DNA from: Pseudomonas gozinkensis
Lineage (GTDB): Bacteria > Pseudomonadota > Gammaproteobacteria > Pseudomonadales > Pseudomonadaceae
Reading direction: 5' to 3'
DNA: 64,000 nt
NCBI RefSeq assembly: GCF_014863585.1
Contig: NZ_CP062253.1
Span: 310,001-374,000, forward strand
Shown here: in pieces, positions 18,653 to 27,187 of the stretch
Layout: each line of letters opens with the position of its first letter
Position numbering within the stretch: position 1 is the stretch's first letter
Program-made: the position numbers and the translations under genes
The notes under the pieces: model-generated
What the model was told of the DNA's origin: nothing
Seen by the model: only the letters and a program-made list of their open reading frames with translations
Databases searched by the model: none

Positions 18653-19128
18653 GCAACACCTGTGGAGGAGGTAGATACCGGGAACACCGGCTTGTCTTGT
18701 ACATATTTGATGCCCGGATTGACCACCAGCTGGCCGTCGATCAGGGCTTTGGAACCGAGCAACAGGCGATAGCGCATGGACTTGCGGCAGGCCAGGGTGA
18801 ACTCGATCGGCCAGACCCGATCACCCAAGGCCAGGGTGGTGGTGATCACGTAGCGCACCTGGGCCTGGCCATTCGAACTCTTGATGGTTTTGCGGGCAAC
18901 CAGCGGTGCTTCGCAGCGTCGATGGCGCAACTGCACGACGGTGCCCAGGTGCGCGGTGAAGCGCACCCACTTCTCGCCGTCGCGTTCGAACGGCTCGATG
19001 TCGGTGGCATGCAGGCTCGAGGTACTGGCGCCAGTGTCGATTTTTGCCCGAAGGCCGGCGACTCCCAGATCCGGAAGCGCCACCCACTCGCGCAGACCGA
19101 TAACGGTCAAATGGTCAAATGTCTTCAA
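18649..19128 (-). CDS. rimB: RimB, retropepsin-like ATP-dependent zinc protease family protein
   Basis: This 159-residue protein of the RimB/RimK-associated aspartic-protease-fold family carries the DTGAS active-site motif ([14 protein letters not shown]) and the companion segment [12 protein letters not shown] typical of the family. In P. fluorescens, RimB acts with RimA and RimK on S6. It sits between rimA (16-base gap) and rimK (4-base overlap), so all three are co-translated. Confidence 0.9.
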   Translation of the reverse strand: MKTFDHLTVIGLREWVALPDLGVAGLRAKIDTGASTSSLHATDIEPFERDGEKWVRFTAHLGTVVQLRHRRCEAPLVARKTIKSSNGQAQVRYVITTTLALGDRVWPIEFTLACRKSMRYRLLLGSKALIDGQLVVNPGIKYVQDKPVFPVSTSSTGVA

Positions 19129-19144
19129 TGGAAAAAACCAACAA

Positions 19145-19924
19145 TTAACGCGTCCACGCTTCAGGGGACACCTGGGCCAACGCTTTGAATGCGGGTTTGG
19201 CGAACCAGTAACCCTGCATCAGAAATATTCCGCAGTCCGCCAGGAAATCACGTTCACCAGCGCTCTCTATGCCTTCGGCGATGACTGTAACGTTCAACTC
19301 CGCACAGATTGTGACAATCCCCCGAACGATAGCCTGACGAACACGGTCACGATCGATATCGCGTATCAGCGCCATGTCGAGTTTGATCAGGTCCGGTTGG
19401 AAATCGGCCAGCAGATTGAGCCCCGAATAGCCGGCACCGAAATCGTCGATGGCCGTCTTGAAGCCGAATTCGCGGTATTCACGCAGAATATTGGTCAAAT
19501 GGCGATAGTTATCTACGTGCTCGCTTTCCAGCGTTTCGAAAATCAGCCGGTCGATCGGGAAATTGTGTTTCCTGGCGGCCTCCAGGGTGCTGCGAATGCA
19601 TAACTCTGGACGATAGACGGCGTTGGGCATGAAGTTGATCGACAAGTGTGTCTGCATATTAAGCTCGGCCGCGCCTTCGATGGCGCGAGTCCGGCAGAGC
19701 TGGTCGAAACGGTAGCGGTTATCTTCTGTAACCAGATCCAACACCGTTAATGCACCTTCACCGGCCGTACCACGGACCAATGCCTCGTAGGCGTAAACCG
19801 ACTCGTCACGCAGGTCCACGATGGGCTGGTACGCGAAGGAAAAATCGAAGCCCAGCGGCTCGCTTTGCTGGCAGCCCTGGCACCCGGATTTGGGCGAGGT
19901 CAATGAAGACGGAAATTTGGTCAC
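19145..19924 (-). CDS. rimA: RimA, EAL-domain cyclic-di-GMP phosphodiesterase
   Basis: This is a stand-alone EAL domain of about 259 residues. The GTG at 19924, preceded by GGAG, is preferred; another GTG at 19960 would add 12 residues. The catalytic EALVR motif, DDFGAGYSG, KLDMALIRDI and IAEGIE are present, so phosphodiesterase activity is expected. The N-terminus has a small CxxC pair (GCQGCQQ). It is the first gene of rimABK, linking c-di-GMP levels to S6 glutamylation as described in P. fluorescens. Confidence 0.9.
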   Translation of the reverse strand: MTKFPSSLTSPKSGCQGCQQSEPLGFDFSFAYQPIVDLRDESVYAYEALVRGTAGEGALTVLDLVTEDNRYRFDQLCRTRAIEGAAELNMQTHLSINFMPNAVYRPELCIRSTLEAARKHNFPIDRLIFETLESEHVDNYRHLTNILREYREFGFKTAIDDFGAGYSGLNLLADFQPDLIKLDMALIRDIDRDRVRQAIVRGIVTICAELNVTVIAEGIESAGERDFLADCGIFLMQGYWFAKPAFKALAQVSPEAWTR

Positions 19925-20040
19925 TCGATCACTCCATGCCGCTGAACCGGCGAAGATCACAGTTTATCTGGAGGGCCGGGTTCTTGCGCCCGACAGAATC
20001 GGTAGTACAGTTCCGACTACTGGCTGAACGAGGAATTCAT

Positions 20041-20448
20041 ATGGCACAAAAAAGCGAAGAAGACGACAAGGTCCGTCTCGACAAGTGGCTGTGGGCCGCG
20101 CGGTTTTTCAAGACTCGCGCCTTGGCCAAGGCTGCCATCGAGAGTGGCAAAGTGCATTGTCGGGGAGAGCGCTGCAAGCCTGGAAAAGAGCCGCGCATTG
20201 GCGATGAATTCGAGATTCGCGCCGGCTTCGACGAGAAGACCGTTGTGGTTCAGGCCTTGTCGATCGTGCGTCGCGGCGCACCTGAGGCGCAGACACTGTA
20301 TGCCGAGACCGAGGCGAGTATTGCCAAACGTGAAGCGGCTGCGGCGATGCGCAAGGCGGGCGCTCTGGGCGTGACCACCGATGGCAAACCGAGCAAGAAG
20401 CAGCGTCGGGATCTGTTCAAATTTCGTGGGAACAGTAGCGTCGAATAA
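20041..20448 (+). CDS. hslR: Ribosome-associated heat shock protein Hsp15 (S4 domain)
   Basis: This 135-residue RNA-binding protein has an N-terminal S4 domain (VRLDKWLWAARFFKTRALAK) and a basic C-terminal tail (GKPSKKQRRDLFKF), matching Hsp15. It rescues stalled 50S subunits carrying nascent chains after heat shock. The ATG has a GAGGAA ribosome binding site. It lies near hslO (Hsp33), as in other Pseudomonas genomes. A bidirectional terminator follows. Confidence 0.93.
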   Translation: MAQKSEEDDKVRLDKWLWAARFFKTRALAKAAIESGKVHCRGERCKPGKEPRIGDEFEIRAGFDEKTVVVQALSIVRRGAPEAQTLYAETEASIAKREAAAAMRKAGALGVTTDGKPSKKQRRDLFKFRGNSSVE

Positions 20449-20450
20449 AA

Positions 20451-20497
20451 AACGCAGCCTGCCGGCCTGGGTTCAAGACCCGCCGGAGGCTGCTTTA
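20451..20497. terminator. Terminator between convergent hslR and PAP2 genes
   Basis: A long stem (GCAGCCT with CCGGC, one bulged base) lies at 20454-20494, flanked by an A-run on the left and TTTATT on the right. It could serve both strands. Confidence 0.7.
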
Positions 20498-20513
20498 TTA
20501 CATCAGTCGTTGA

Positions 20514-21314
20514 TTACCGCGCGGACACTACGCTCATCCGCGAAACCACCGGCAGCTTGCCCATTAACCGGAAAACCGGCGCCGTGAGCTTCAGCCAGAA
20601 GTTTGCCGCGTGATAAGCAAACGGCGTGTAGTAACCCCAACCCAACGCCAACACCGCCAGCAGCATGCCGCCGATGTAGTCGTCCTGGCCCCAATGTGCA
20701 CCAGCGACCAGACGCGGCAACATGAACAACAGTGCCAGGCCCCAGATCACCAGGAACTGGCCGACGGTGCGGCTGAACACGCCCATGAACAGCGCCCAGA
20801 TCAGCAGCACCGAAGCGTGGTCACCGGGGAAGCTCTGGCTCGAGCGATCCTTCAGTTCCCAGGTCTTCTCCAGATGCGGGAAGTAATCGCTGATATGCAC
20901 TGCGCCTTCGAGCACCATCGATGGACTGCTGTGCTGCCAGCCCATGTGATCGGCGAACTTGGAAAACAGCGTGCGGATCACCACCATCAGCAGCAGGATC
21001 GAGAAAAATCCGAAAAAGGCGCGACGCACGTCAATCGCCCTGAACACCCAGTCGCCCTTGATCAGCAGTATCAGCAGGATCAGGCCGACGACGATGTCGA
21101 ACGGTCGCAGACTTGCAATTGCCCAGATGTGGAGCCATATGGGGTTGCTGGCCAACGGTGCGTTGAGTGAGCGGAACAGCCACTCGTCGAAAATCACACA
21201 CAGCATCTGACCCGTAGGCCATAACCAGAAAGCCAGTAGTGCCAATGGCACGATGTTGCACAGAACCAGCCGGCCGAGGTTCCACCTTGATTGGAACAAA
21301 CCCGGATTGTTCAT
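20514..21314 (-). CDS. PAP2-family membrane phosphatase
   Basis: This is a 266-residue integral membrane phosphatase with about five to six hydrophobic helices. The ATG at 21314 has a GGGAGG ribosome binding site. The PAP2 active-site motifs are visible as the K-x6-R-like segment KDRSSQSFPGDHAS (PGDH replacing the common PSGH) and LPRLVAGAHWGQDD (R-x5-H-x3-D). Such proteins dephosphorylate lipids such as undecaprenyl pyrophosphate, phosphatidate or lipid A; the substrate is not evident. It is divergent from hslO. Confidence 0.85.
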   Translation of the reverse strand: MNNPGLFQSRWNLGRLVLCNIVPLALLAFWLWPTGQMLCVIFDEWLFRSLNAPLASNPIWLHIWAIASLRPFDIVVGLILLILLIKGDWVFRAIDVRRAFFGFFSILLLMVVIRTLFSKFADHMGWQHSSPSMVLEGAVHISDYFPHLEKTWELKDRSSQSFPGDHASVLLIWALFMGVFSRTVGQFLVIWGLALLFMLPRLVAGAHWGQDDYIGGMLLAVLALGWGYYTPFAYHAANFWLKLTAPVFRLMGKLPVVSRMSVVSAR

Positions 21315-21418
21315 AAAATGCCTCCCGTGGCTGAACATCGGCATCAAAAAGGATGCCAGAAGCGCGGGATTTTCATTCTTTGTAACCATTTTGTCATCAC
21401 ATTCAGATACCCAGACCT

Positions 21419-22321
21419 ATGACCGATTTCCTCGATACCGATTACACCCAACGCTTCATCTTCGATGACAGCGACACTCGCGGCGAACTGGTGTCGCTGG
21501 AGCGCAGCTACGCCGAAGTGCTCGCCAAGCACCCTTACCCGGAACCGGTTGCGCAATTGCTGGGCGAACTGATGGCGGCCGCCTCGTTGCTGGTGGGCAC
21601 CCTGAAATTCGATGGCTTGCTGATTCTTCAGGCCCGTTCCGAAGGCCCGATCCCGCTGCTGATGATCGAATGCTCCAGCGAACGCGAGATCCGTGGCCTG
21701 GCGCGCTATCACGCCGAGCAGATTCCGGCCGACGCGACGCTCGGCGATCTGATGCCGAACGGTGTCCTTGCCTTGACCGTCGACCCGATCGCCGGCCAGC
21801 GTTACCAAGGCATCGTCGACCTCGACGGCGAAACCCTGTCCGACTGCTTCACCAACTATTTCGTCATGTCCCAGCAAGTTGGTACCCGCTTCAAGCTCTG
21901 CGCCGATGGCCGTCGCGCCCGTGGTCTTCTGCTGCAGCAGTTGCCGGCCGATCGCCTGAAAGACGAAGAAGAACGCGCCGCCAGCTGGCAGCACATCACC
22001 GCGCTGGGCAACACCCTGACCGCTGATGAACTGTTGAGCCTGGACAACGAAACGGTCCTGCATCGCCTTTACCATGAAGAGCAGGTCCGTCTGTTCGATG
22101 TGCAGAAACTGCGCTTCCACTGCAGCTGCTCTCGCGAGCGGTCGGGCAATGCACTGGTCAGCCTGGGTCTGGAAGATGCGCAGGCGCTGGTGGCCGAGCA
22201 AGGTGGGAAAGTCGAGATCGATTGCCAGTTCTGCAACCAGCGCTACCTGTTCGACGCGGCAGATATCGCTCAATTGTTCGCTGGTGCGGGCGTCGAGACG
22301 CCGTCAGATACCCGGCACTAA
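21419..22321 (+). CDS. hslO: Redox-regulated chaperone Hsp33
   Basis: This 300-residue holdase chaperone is activated by oxidative and thermal stress. The C-terminal zinc switch is present: CSC ([17 protein letters not shown]) and CQFC ([11 protein letters not shown]). In the reduced state these four cysteines bind zinc, and under HOCl or H2O2 they form disulfides. The N-terminal domain carries the family segments [20 protein letters not shown] and [15 protein letters not shown]. It sits between the divergent PAP2 gene and pckA, in the usual Pseudomonas order. Confidence 0.95.
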   Translation: MTDFLDTDYTQRFIFDDSDTRGELVSLERSYAEVLAKHPYPEPVAQLLGELMAAASLLVGTLKFDGLLILQARSEGPIPLLMIECSSEREIRGLARYHAEQIPADATLGDLMPNGVLALTVDPIAGQRYQGIVDLDGETLSDCFTNYFVMSQQVGTRFKLCADGRRARGLLLQQLPADRLKDEEERAASWQHITALGNTLTADELLSLDNETVLHRLYHEEQVRLFDVQKLRFHCSCSRERSGNALVSLGLEDAQALVAEQGGKVEIDCQFCNQRYLFDAADIAQLFAGAGVETPSDTRH

Positions 22322-22433
22322 AACGGTTCAGCGCAGGTAAATTCACTGCTCAACGACGGAATTTCGCCGTTACGACGGGAGGACCCTACTCTTTTTGGGC
22401 TTTTCTGGCATAATCCGGCCCACTTTTTTCGCG

Positions 22434-22458
22434 GTAGTAGTGCACGACTTTCTACTAC
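22434..22458 (+). promoter_or_regulatory. Inverted repeat in the pckA leader
   Basis: GTAGTAG at 22434-22440 and CTACTAC at 22452-22458 are perfect inverted arms 11 bases apart. They lie about 45-70 bases upstream of the pckA ATG and just downstream of a CATAAT -10-like box (22409-22414). It could be an operator or a 5'-UTR hairpin. No function is established from the sequence. Confidence 0.4.
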
Positions 22459-22502
22459 AAAACGTTTGGAGCACACTCGGCCACTGGCCGACGGGGAACC
22501 TC

Positions 22503-24044
22503 ATGACGCAAGCCAATAACGCCGTGTACACCGATCTGAGTGTTGATGATCTGGTAAAAGAAGCCCTGAACCGCGGTGAAGGCGAGCTTGCCGATACCGG
22601 CGCTCTGGTTGTTCGCACCGGTCACCGCACCGGCCGTTCGCCAGTCGACCGTTTCATCGTTGAAGAGCCTTCCACCCAGGCTGCCATTGCCTGGGGCCCG
22701 ATCAACCGCAAGTTCCCGGCCGACAAGTTCGACGCGCTGTGGGCTCGTGTCGAAGCATTCAACAACGCGCAAGAGCATTTCGTTTCCCACGTGCATGTAG
22801 GCGCGGCCGAAGATCACTACCTGGCCGTGAAGATGACCACCCAGACTGCCTGGCAGAACCTGTTCGGTCGTTGCCTGTTCATCAACCCGGCCCAGTACAA
22901 CCCGGCCGGTCGCGAAGAGTGGCAAGTGCTGAACGTGGCCAACTTCGAGTGCGTGCCTGAGCGTGACGGCACCAACTCCGACGGTTGCGTGATCCTCAAC
23001 TTCGCACAGAAAAAAGTGCTGATCGCCGGCATGCGTTACGCCGGTGAAATGAAGAAAGCCATGTTCTCGGTGCAGAACTTCCTGCTGCCGGCTTCCGACG
23101 TACTGCCAATGCACTGCGCTGCCAACATCGGCGAAGAGGGCGACGTGACCCTGTTCTTCGGTCTGTCCGGCACCGGCAAGACCACCCTGTCCGCCGACGA
23201 AAGCCGTTACCTGATCGGTGACGACGAACACGGCTGGGGCGAAGGCGTTGTCTTCAACATCGAAGGCGGCTGCTACGCCAAGTGCATCGACTTGTCCGAG
23301 AAGAACGAGCCGGTCATCTGGAAAGCCATCAAGCACGGCGCTGTGCTGGAAAACGTCGTGATCGACGACGCCAAGCACGCCGACTACGCCGATGTCAGCC
23401 TGACCCAGAACAGCCGCGCAGCCTACCCGCTGGAGCACGTTGCCAAGCGTTCCGAGAAGAACCTGGGCGGCGAGCCAAACGCTGTGATCTTCCTGACCTG
23501 CGACCTGACCGGCGTCCTGCCGCCAGTGTCGATCCTGAACAACGAGCAAGCGGCCTACCACTTCCTGTCCGGCTACACCGCACTGGTGGGCTCGACCGAA
23601 ATGGGTTCGGGCAGCGGCATCAAGTCGACCTTCTCCACCTGCTTCGGCGCACCGTTCTTCCCGCGTCCGGCCGGCGAATACGCTGAACTGCTGATCAAGC
23701 GCATCCGCGGCTTCGGCTCCAAGGTCTACCTGGTCAACACCGGCTGGACCGGCGGCGGCTACGGCGTCGGCAAACGCTTCAATATCCCGACCACCCGTGC
23801 GGTGATCGCAGCGATCCAGAGCGGCGCGCTGATCGATGCAGCCACCGAGCACCTGGACACCATCAACCTGGACGTGCCACTGGCCGTACCGGGCGTCGAA
23901 ACCAACCTGCTCAACCCACGCAACACCTGGGCTGACAAGGCTGCGTACGACGAAGCTGCAAAAGCACTGGCCGGTCTGTTCATCGAGAACTTCAAGAAGT
24001 TCGAAGTGAGCGACGCGATCAAGGCTGCCGGGCCTAAGTTGTAA
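22503..24044 (+). CDS. pckA: Phosphoenolpyruvate carboxykinase (ATP)
   Basis: This 513-residue ATP-type PEP carboxykinase converts oxaloacetate to PEP in gluconeogenesis. The ATG at 22503 is chosen because family similarity begins there ([20 protein letters not shown]). The kinase-1a/P-loop [13 protein letters not shown] and the metal-binding [20 protein letters not shown] segment are intact. The gene ends with a strong intrinsic terminator and is monocistronic. Its position beside hslO is conserved in Pseudomonas. Confidence 0.97.
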   Translation: MTQANNAVYTDLSVDDLVKEALNRGEGELADTGALVVRTGHRTGRSPVDRFIVEEPSTQAAIAWGPINRKFPADKFDALWARVEAFNNAQEHFVSHVHVGAAEDHYLAVKMTTQTAWQNLFGRCLFINPAQYNPAGREEWQVLNVANFECVPERDGTNSDGCVILNFAQKKVLIAGMRYAGEMKKAMFSVQNFLLPASDVLPMHCAANIGEEGDVTLFFGLSGTGKTTLSADESRYLIGDDEHGWGEGVVFNIEGGCYAKCIDLSEKNEPVIWKAIKHGAVLENVVIDDAKHADYADVSLTQNSRAAYPLEHVAKRSEKNLGGEPNAVIFLTCDLTGVLPPVSILNNEQAAYHFLSGYTALVGSTEMGSGSGIKSTFSTCFGAPFFPRPAGEYAELLIKRIRGFGSKVYLVNTGWTGGGYGVGKRFNIPTTRAVIAAIQSGALIDAATEHLDTINLDVPLAVPGVETNLLNPRNTWADKAAYDEAAKALAGLFIENFKKFEVSDAIKAAGPKL

Positions 24045-24063
24045 GACTTAGTTTTGGTAAATG

Positions 24064-24093
24064 AAAAAGCCGCCTCTTGAGGGCGGCTTTTTT
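24064..24093 (+). terminator. pckA intrinsic terminator
   Basis: AAGCCGCC / GGCGGCTT stem with a 6-base loop followed by six Ts, starting 20 bases after the pckA stop. Confidence 0.9.
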
Positions 24094-24109
24094 GTGAGCG
24101 TTCATTTTC

Positions 24110-24397
24110 TCAATGGGCCAATGCATTCAAAACATGAACCGGGTCGTTATGAATGGCCTTGAGCAGAGCTTTTGCCGGCCCGGTTGGCTCGCGACGACCC
24201 TGTTCCCAATTTCGTAGAGTGCCGAGTTGGACGTCGATCAGTGCCGCAAATTTGGTCTGGGTCAAACCGGTAGCTTTACGAATTTCTTTGACCTGCAATG
24301 CATCAACGTGGAATTCGCGAGAAGGTGTGCGCCCGCCTCGTACGATCTCGTCCATCTCTTGCACACTTTCCATCAGCTCATCAAAAAATTTGCTCAT
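24110..24397 (-). CDS. HigA/NadS-type antitoxin (XRE helix-turn-helix)
   Basis: This 95-residue protein has a C-terminal Cro/C1-type helix-turn-helix (VKEIRKATGLTQTKFAALID, followed by LGTLRNWEQGRREPTGPAKA), as in HigA-2/NadS antitoxins. The ATG at 24397 has TGGAG upstream; in-frame ATGs at 24403 and 24409 overlap the toxin gene end. It follows the RelE-like toxin gene directly, giving the toxin-first order of HigBA. It should neutralise the toxin and repress the operon. Confidence 0.88.
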   Translation of the reverse strand: MSKFFDELMESVQEMDEIVRGGRTPSREFHVDALQVKEIRKATGLTQTKFAALIDVQLGTLRNWEQGRREPTGPAKALLKAIHNDPVHVLNALAH

Positions 24398-24399
24398 GG

Positions 24400-24714
24400 T
24401 CATCTCCATTTTTCGATCAAGACCTTGAGTGCTTTACGCTCATCGCTGGACAGATCGTGTTGTTCATTTTTAGGGTAGATCATCAATAACCCGATTTGTG
24501 ACGCCGAAACGAAGTGGTAGTAGATAACCCGTGCTCCGCCTCGCTTGCCGTGTCCTTTCGCTGCGATTCGGGTTTTGCGGATCCCGCCTGTGCCTTCAAT
24601 TACATCGCCAATCGAAGGACTTACAACCAGTTGCTTCTGAAAAGCGGCATACGTGTCATCGTCCAGCAGCTCTTTTACTCGACGGGTAAAGATCCGAGTC
24701 TCAACAAAAATCAT
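24400..24714 (-). CDS. RelE/HigB-like mRNA interferase toxin
   Basis: This is a 104-residue RelE-superfamily toxin. Diagnostic segments are FTRRVKELLDDDTYAAFQKQ near the N-terminus, GTGGIRKTRIAAKGHGKRGG in the middle and RVIYYHFVSASQIGLLMIYP with the KNEQHDL ending, typical of HigB-2 proteins that cut ribosome-bound mRNA. The stop codon abuts the antitoxin start. No obvious damage is seen, so the pair is probably functional. Confidence 0.88.
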   Translation of the reverse strand: MIFVETRIFTRRVKELLDDDTYAAFQKQLVVSPSIGDVIEGTGGIRKTRIAAKGHGKRGGARVIYYHFVSASQIGLLMIYPKNEQHDLSSDERKALKVLIEKWR

Positions 24715-24781
24715 CGTAAATGTACGCCATTGGCTTACCTTCCAGCAATGCTGAAGGGATTTGAGTAGATGACTGGTAAGT

Positions 24782-24812
24782 GATCGTTCTCATGTCGAAC
24801 ATGGGAACGATC
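24782..24812. repeat. REP-like palindrome
   Basis: GATCGTTCTCATGT and ACATGGGAACGATC form 14-base arms with one T/G mismatch around a CGA loop. The sequence resembles the GATCGTTCCCACGC REP class seen near 10457. It lies between the toxin gene and the DUF6124-like gene. Confidence 0.6.
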
Positions 24813-24825
24813 TGATCACTCAACC

Positions 24826-25125
24826 TCAGACTGGAGCTTTCCAGTTGAGCATTCGTTGCTGGGCGACCTGCAACAGGTCAAACCCGTCTTTGGTCAGCAG
24901 GTAAAGGGCGTGGGTGATGTGGGGAATGTCTTCAACGTCGGCATGTTTGAAGCAGAGGCAGTAGAGAGTTTGCAGCAGGTCGCTTGAAGCGCGCAGGCGC
25001 TGGACGGCGCATTCGAGGATGTCTTGCGGGTTGGCCTCGGTGTCGATGACCAATGGCTTGGTGTCGGTGAGGTTGGTATCAAGTGGGCGGTAGCGATCGT
25101 TGGGGAACTGGTTCCATGATTTCAT
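24826..25125 (-). CDS. DUF6124-like small protein, copy 1
   Basis: This 99-residue protein of unknown function is found mainly in Pseudomonas (probably Pfam DUF6124; assigned from memory of the family). The core LRASSDLLQTLYCLCFKHAD followed by THALYLLTKDGFDLLQVAQQ is helical and is about 60% identical by eye to the copy at 26906-27187. There is no signal peptide or membrane segment. The two copies flank a hydrolase gene and a decayed toxin-antitoxin module, all on the minus strand. Confidence 0.75.
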   Translation of the reverse strand: MKSWNQFPNDRYRPLDTNLTDTKPLVIDTEANPQDILECAVQRLRASSDLLQTLYCLCFKHADVEDIPHITHALYLLTKDGFDLLQVAQQRMLNWKAPV

Positions 25126-25367
25126 TGGTTAGACTCTCTCAAGTATCCGAAGAACCGCCAACATCATGACCAAACGATAGGAGGCGGACTGTGTTCGGGT
25201 TGGTCAACCAGAGAGAGAGAACTCCAGGCACGCCGAAGCGTCCCAAACACAGCCGCCATAAAGCGTGCCGCATGAATCAGTCGGCAAGCATACAAGGGCA
25301 TGCGAAGTTTCTCTCTCATTTTCAGGTGACCAAACCCGAGTCGCTGATTTGGCAGCGACAGTCACGA
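25126..25367. other. Non-coding upstream region of the DUF6124-like gene
   Basis: These 242 bases hold no supportable gene. On the minus strand a CTATAGT box at 25374-25368 marks a possible promoter -10. A short GA-rich stretch near 25210 (GAGAGAGAGAACT) is mirrored by a TTTCTCTCTC stretch near 25310, giving a weak long-range inverted repeat. Confidence 0.4.
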
Positions 25368-25451
25368 CTATAGATTTGAGCTAATAAACGGCGATAGCCG
25401 ATAAGGCATCGCTCCATGTAGGACGTGGACGAAGATTCGATAGGGTCGTTC
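25368..25451 (-). pseudogene. C-terminal remnant of a ParE/RelE-type toxin
   Basis: Directly after the stop codon of the antitoxin-like gene, and in the same frame, 27 codons encode RPYRIFVHVLHGAMPYR followed by a short tail and TAG. The RIF-x-HVLHGA pattern is the usual C-terminal strand of ParE/RelE toxins. About 70 N-terminal residues are missing, so the toxin has been deleted down to its last strand. Confidence 0.55.
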
Positions 25452-25628
25452 CTACGGATTCTTGCGTGTTCTCAACAGTTCACGTTTCACTGCCATCAAG
25501 CGTCTCGACTCTTCATCGGGGATGCTTGGCCGGGGATCATCGATGCTTTTCTGAACTTGCCGAGTAACCCACTCTTTGTAGGTCTCCTCGTCGCAGTGAG
25601 GTTCAATTCCGTCAGTGGATCTATCCAT
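25452..25628 (-). CDS. Orphan PaaA/ParD-like antitoxin (stability determinant family)
   Basis: This 58-residue protein was found by reading the minus strand; its ATG at 25628 has a GGGAG ribosome binding site. It carries the family core TYKEWVTRQVQKSIDDPRPS followed by IPDEESRRLMAVKREL, which matches the short antitoxin-like stability determinants (x-VQxSLDDPRPSIPHDE pattern). The partner ParE-type toxin is present only as a C-terminal remnant immediately downstream. The gene begins 47 bases after the hydrolase gene on the same strand. Confidence 0.7.
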   Translation of the reverse strand: MDRSTDGIEPHCDEETYKEWVTRQVQKSIDDPRPSIPDEESRRLMAVKRELLRTRKNP

Positions 25629-25675
25629 CGTTCAATTCTCCCGTGATTGTGTTGACGTCTGTTACCGGTCCCGCC

Positions 25676-26803
25676 TCAACGAATCGCCCGATACCCCTCA
25701 ACATCCAGCACGCTCGTCGTCAGTCCACTCGCCGGGGTGTAGATCGCGCCTTTCACCGTCGAGAACGGAACGCCTTTGCTGCCCAGCGAAACGTAGCGCT
25801 CGCCCTGATCCAGCTCGGTGAACCAGGTGTAGGAACACTTTTCCATGGCCTTGTATTTCGCTGCCGCGTTGACGATGGCGGCGGTGTGGTTTCGCAGGTT
25901 GGCGTCGGTGAGGTTGAGGTTCTTCTCGAGCACGGTGCCCCAGCGTTTCAGACAGACCTCGGCAAAGTGGCGGACGATGAGGCCGGGTTCGGCCAGCACT
26001 TTTGGACCGCTGTTGCCGTCGGCGGAGGCGTTGCCGACCAGGGTGGCGTGACGGCCGGGCATGGGGAATATGCTGGTCCTGGTGCCGGTCGCGGTTTGCG
26101 GGATGACGCAACTGAAGCCCTTGGAGCGCTCATCCCGCGCGTAGAAACCCACATACTCTTTTACGTTGGCGTTGAGCTTGACCCGTTGTTCCTGAAAGTT
26201 GCCAATGCCCGGCACCGGATCAATGGCAAAGATATTCACCGGAATGTTTTTCAGTGCACTGTCGTTGAACATGGCATTGGCCAGCATGTGACAACTGATA
26301 CCGCCACGGCTCCAGCCCACCAGATTGACTTTTGTTGGAGTGACACCGTCCTTGCGAAAGGTTTTAATAATTTGCTCCTGTAACTTCTGTTGCGTAACGC
26401 TGCGTTCCCCATAGTTATATTTACGCCACATCCAGGAACCTTCGACTTTTACCTCTTCAATCGGGATGCCGGCTGCTTTGAGACGGTTGTATTCCGCTTC
26501 GGTCAGTTGCTCGCGCTGCCAGTCACATTTGCCTTTGATGATGTTCATCGCATGTTGGACGTTTTCCTCCCAGCCCTTGCCGAACAAGGTTCCGCTGAGG
26601 CCGTAGTCCTTGGATTGGATGAACAGTTCATCGGCTTGCAGGTTGCTGGTACCGGGGCCATCGACGACGATCCACTCGGCGAACTCGCGCCCGGTGTGAT
26701 GAGAGGCCAGTGTGGAGACCAATTCCCCATTCCAATAGTTAATATGTGCATTATCAAACTTTGTCGAGCCTGTACCGCAGAAGAAAATAGTTAGAGTCGT
26801 CAT
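25676..26803 (-). CDS. Predicted alpha/beta hydrolase with GxSxG motif (DUF5621-like)
   Basis: This 375-residue protein has no signal peptide. It opens with TLTIFFCGTGSTKFDNAH, reminiscent of the DGT-type strand of DUF2235/Tle1-like lipases. The nucleophile elbow is GWSRGG at about residues 180-185, followed by CHMLANA and the strand VNIFAIDPVPGIGNF, which supplies a likely catalytic Asp. The MPGRHATLVGNA segment may supply the His. These features support a serine hydrolase or lipase fold. It might be an effector or a secreted enzyme, but no T6SS gene or immunity gene is adjacent. It is flanked by two DUF6124-like paralogues and a decayed toxin-antitoxin pair. Confidence 0.6.
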   Translation of the reverse strand: MTTLTIFFCGTGSTKFDNAHINYWNGELVSTLASHHTGREFAEWIVVDGPGTSNLQADELFIQSKDYGLSGTLFGKGWEENVQHAMNIIKGKCDWQREQLTEAEYNRLKAAGIPIEEVKVEGSWMWRKYNYGERSVTQQKLQEQIIKTFRKDGVTPTKVNLVGWSRGGISCHMLANAMFNDSALKNIPVNIFAIDPVPGIGNFQEQRVKLNANVKEYVGFYARDERSKGFSCVIPQTATGTRTSIFPMPGRHATLVGNASADGNSGPKVLAEPGLIVRHFAEVCLKRWGTVLEKNLNLTDANLRNHTAAIVNAAAKYKAMEKCSYTWFTELDQGERYVSLGSKGVPFSTVKGAIYTPASGLTTSVLDVEGYRAIR

Positions 26804-26905
26804 GTTATTGCTCTTGATTGATGTAAGAGCAGGCAGGTTAGTTCCGGTTTTTGTTGGAGTGGAAGCGATGGGTTGTTGCGAGCTTTGTAAGTGTGGCTGG
26901 CAGTG

Positions 26906-27187
26906 TCAGTTATTTATTCGTTGTCTGGCAACTTCCAGTAAGTCACAACCGTCTTGCGTCAACAAATAAAGCGCATTAACGATGTTGGGGATGTCTTTTA
27001 CGTCGGCCTGTTTGAAACACAAGCAGTAAAGAGTTTCCAGCAGATCGCTGGCGGCGCGCAGGCGTTGGTCGGCGGCATTGAGCAAGTCGCCCGGTTTTGC
27101 CTCGGTGTCGATAACCAATACCGGGTTTTCACCGTCGCAAGTCTTGAGAGAACGAAAACGGGTATTCAGCGGTTTGTACATGTTCAT
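26906..27187 (-). CDS. DUF6124-like small protein, copy 2
   Basis: This 93-residue paralogue of the 24826-25125 protein shares LRAASDLLETLYCLCFKQAD and NALYLLTQDGCDLLEVARQR with it. An AAAGGA ribosome binding site lies 12 bases upstream of the ATG at 27187, and a CTATAGT box is seen farther upstream (about 27253-27259, minus strand), as in copy 1. It lies 102 bases upstream of the hydrolase gene on the same strand and may be co-transcribed with it. Function unknown. Confidence 0.75.
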   Translation of the reverse strand: MNMYKPLNTRFRSLKTCDGENPVLVIDTEAKPGDLLNAADQRLRAASDLLETLYCLCFKQADVKDIPNIVNALYLLTQDGCDLLEVARQRINN

